46,760 nt of DNA from Mariprofundaceae bacterium (GTDB lineage: Bacteria > Pseudomonadota > Zetaproteobacteria > Mariprofundales > Mariprofundaceae): the NCBI GenBank assembly GCA_015488115.1, contig WFOK01000067.1, positions 1 through 46,760 of the forward strand. Reading direction: 5' to 3'. The translations under genes were made by a program, and so were the position numbers. Shown in pieces: positions 45,041 through 46,760 of this stretch. The notes under the pieces are model-generated. The model was given only the letters and a program-made list of their open reading frames with translations. It was not told the DNA's origin and did not search any database. The stretch's first letter is position 1, and every line of letters starts with the position of its first letter.

Positions 45041-46207
45041 ATGCCCAAAATCCTTTTTCATTTCGGTGAACTTTCGCTCAAGGGAAAAAATCGCGCCAGC
45101 TTCGAGCGGCAGATGGCGCGCAACCTGCGGCGCGCGCTGGCGCCGCACTTGCGGCAGCTCCGGCGCGAACACGGACGCATGCTGGCCGATGTCGACGAGG
45201 CTTCCGCGTCACTGCTGGAGCGCCTTGCGCTGATTCCGGGCATCCGGAACTTTTCGCTGGTGCATGAGGCGGAGCTGGATCTGCCGGTGATCCAGCAGGC
45301 GGCGGCCGAGGCCGTGCGCGTCGAATATGGCGATGATGTCGCGGGGCGGCCGTTCCGGGTGTCGGCCCGGCGCGGCAACAAGGGCTTTCCTTTGACCTCG
45401 CCCGAGCTGAATTTCGAGGTCGGCGGCTATCTGAAGGCGCAGCTCGGCCTGCGCGTCTGCCTGGACGATCCGGAGATCGAGGTGCATGTCGAGATCGGCC
45501 GCGATGCGGCCTTTGTCTATACGCGCAAGCGGCGCGGTATTGGCGGCTTGCCGGTCGGCTCCTCGGGTCATGGCATTGTGCTCTTCTCGGGCGGTATCGA
45601 TTCGCCCGTGGCTGCCTACATGATGATGAAGCGGGGCATGCGCGTCTCGCTCGTGCATTGCTACAACAGCACGATCAACCGGGATTTCGCGAAAATTCGC
45701 GCCCTGGCGGCACAATTGTCGTGCTATCAGGGGCGCGTGGCCTTGCACCGCGTCGACCTGGAGGCGTTCCAACGCCATGCGATCGCCCAGGTGCCGGCGG
45801 ATTACCGGATGATCATCTACAAGCGCCAGATGATCCGCTCGGCCGCGTCCATTGCGCGGCGTGAGCGGGCTCAGGCACTGGTGACCGGTGATTCGCTCGG
45901 ACAGGTCGCAAGCCAGACTCTGGCGAACATCCGGGCGATCTACGATGCGGCGCCGTTGCCGCTGCTGTCGCCGTTGATTGCGCTGGACAAGGAGGAGATC
46001 ATCACGCTTGCCCGGCGCATCGGCACGTTTGATTTGTCTGTCGAGGAGTATTGCGACATCTGTTCGTTCCTGATCGCCAAGCATCCGGAGACGCGAGGCG
46101 ATCCGGCCCGCGTGGCCGCTTTTGAGGCGGCATTGCCGTTGACGATCGAGCCACCGGTGTTCACGGAGCATTTCGAGGCGGGCAAGCCCGTGCAGCAGGA
46201 GGTTTAG
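45041..46207 (+). CDS. thiI: tRNA 4-thiouridine synthase ThiI, rhodanese-less form
   Basis: 388 residues. THUMP-type N-terminal RNA-binding region ([17 protein letters not shown] onward, to about 165), then the PP-loop ATPase domain with [20 protein letters not shown] and [13 protein letters not shown]. The cysteine in [17 protein letters not shown] corresponds in position to the catalytic cysteine of the core domain. The E. coli protein has a C-terminal rhodanese domain of about 90 residues that carries the persulfide; here the protein ends before it. Adds sulphur to U8 of tRNA. Starts at ATG 45041; no strong ribosome site. Two bases separate it from argH. Confidence 0.93.
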   Translation: MPKILFHFGELSLKGKNRASFERQMARNLRRALAPHLRQLRREHGRMLADVDEASASLLERLALIPGIRNFSLVHEAELDLPVIQQAAAEAVRVEYGDDVAGRPFRVSARRGNKGFPLTSPELNFEVGGYLKAQLGLRVCLDDPEIEVHVEIGRDAAFVYTRKRRGIGGLPVGSSGHGIVLFSGGIDSPVAAYMMMKRGMRVSLVHCYNSTINRDFAKIRALAAQLSCYQGRVALHRVDLEAFQRHAIAQVPADYRMIIYKRQMIRSAASIARRERAQALVTGDSLGQVASQTLANIRAIYDAAPLPLLSPLIALDKEEIITLARRIGTFDLSVEEYCDICSFLIAKHPETRGDPARVAAFEAALPLTIEPPVFTEHFEAGKPVQQEV

Positions 46208-46209
46208 GC

Positions 46210-46760
46210 ATGGCCAAGGACAAGCTTTGGGGCGGCCGGTTTTCGGAGGCCACCGATGCGATGGTTGAGGCGTTCAATGCTTCGGTCGATGTGGATGCGC
46301 GCATGTACGCCGAGGATATCGAGGGGTCGAAGGCCCATGCGCGGATGCTGGCGCGCTGTGGCATCCTGAGCCAGGACGATCTGGCTGCCATCGAGCGCGG
46401 CCTTGATGAGATCCGGCAGGAGATCGAGCGCGGCGAATTCGAGTTTTCCGTGGCACTCGAGGATGTGCACATGAACATCGAGGCACGCCTGACCGAGAAG
46501 ATCGGCGATGCGGGCAAGAGATTGCATACCGCGCGCAGCCGCAACGACCAGGTGGCCACCGACGTGCGGCTGTATCTGCGCCGGCGCACGGATGCGCTGC
46601 TTGCAGCCCTGCGGCGGCTTGAACGGGTGCTCGTCGACCTGGCCGAGGAACATGCCGAAACCATCATGCCGGGCTTTACCCATCTGCAGACCGCTCAGCC
46701 GGTGACACTGGGGCACCATTTGCTGGCCTATGTCGAAATGTTCGAGCGTGATGCCGGGCG
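46210..46760 (+). CDS. argH: Argininosuccinate lyase, N-terminal part (cut by window end)
   Basis: The frame from ATG 46210 is open to the end of the window (183 complete codons). It reads [22 protein letters not shown], then [36 protein letters not shown] and [17 protein letters not shown], all standard for argininosuccinate lyase of the fumarase superfamily. Final step of arginine synthesis. Placed immediately after thiI. Confidence 0.97.
   Translation, partial: MAKDKLWGGRFSEATDAMVEAFNASVDVDARMYAEDIEGSKAHARMLARCGILSQDDLAAIERGLDEIRQEIERGEFEFSVALEDVHMNIEARLTEKIGDAGKRLHTARSRNDQVATDVRLYLRRRTDALLAALRRLERVLVDLAEEHAETIMPGFTHLQTAQPVTLGHHLLAYVEMFERDAG

Overview
The window is a gene-dense, GC-rich bacterial chromosome segment with bacterial Shine-Dalgarno starts and many 4-bp ATGA stop/start overlaps. 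Gene content (SufR-led suf operon, cytochrome-type nitric oxide reductase, NDUFA9-like/plsY pair, dprA-topA, trpFBA-accD-folC, ilvIH, class II cytochrome c) points to a Pseudomonadota member, most like Gammaproteobacteria or the neighbouring Acidithiobacillia/Betaproteobacteria. I cannot name a genus from sequence alone. No gene-free stretch exceeds about 210 bases, and I see no insertion sequence, prophage, CRISPR array or tRNA.

Layout. (1) 1-150: the 3' part of a 5S rRNA gene and its terminator. (2) 0.2-4.2 kb: cardiolipin synthase, then on the minus strand a c-di-GMP phosphodiesterase-like membrane protein translationally coupled to a permuted papain-like (YiiX/C92) hydrolase. (3) 4.3-10.9 kb: an iron-sulphur assembly operon sufR-B-C-D-S-U-T plus a Rieske-type ferredoxin, preceded by a sigma70-like promoter overlapped by a perfect 9-bp inverted repeat that reaches the sufR start codon. 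(4) 10.9-13.9 kb: a 1014-residue PAS/GAF/GGDEF/EAL sensor protein on the minus strand. (5) 14-17 kb: a SUI1 (YciH) factor, a small conserved-looking protein of unknown function, and groES-groEL under a perfect CIRCE element. (6) 17-19.7 kb, minus strand: long-chain acyl-CoA synthetase and an integral membrane protein. (7) 19.8-26.2 kb: a tightly packed series of NDUFA9-like reductase, plsY, LysM protein, dprA, topA and rimI. (8) 26.2-28.5 kb: ilvIH. (9) 28.5-33.3 kb, minus strand: trpF-trpB-trpA-accD-folC. (10) 33.3-46.8 kb: arginine genes argD-argF, argG and argH (cut by the window end), separated by two inserted blocks.

The first inserted block (35.5-41.3 kb) is the most interesting part. 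It holds two tandem paralogous small proteins of no recognised family. It also has a divergent nitric-oxide locus: a small membrane protein with norC-norB and a DUF481 outer-membrane protein on one side, and a MarR regulator, a membrane-anchored class II cytochrome c, a DUF3565/cupin-like fusion and a DUF2141 exported protein on the other. The divergent promoter region carries a 31-bp near-perfect palindrome that itself consists of two 13-bp palindromes. No norQ, norD, norE or norF is present here. I propose, as inference, that this is one NO-responsive regulon built around cNOR with partner proteins of unknown function.

The second block (42.7-45.0 kb) holds a cytochrome b561-like protein, an exported EF-hand protein, a small membrane protein and a YdjM-like membrane hydrolase, followed by a ThiI that lacks the rhodanese domain. 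Functional assignments rest on motif recognition by eye, with no database search.
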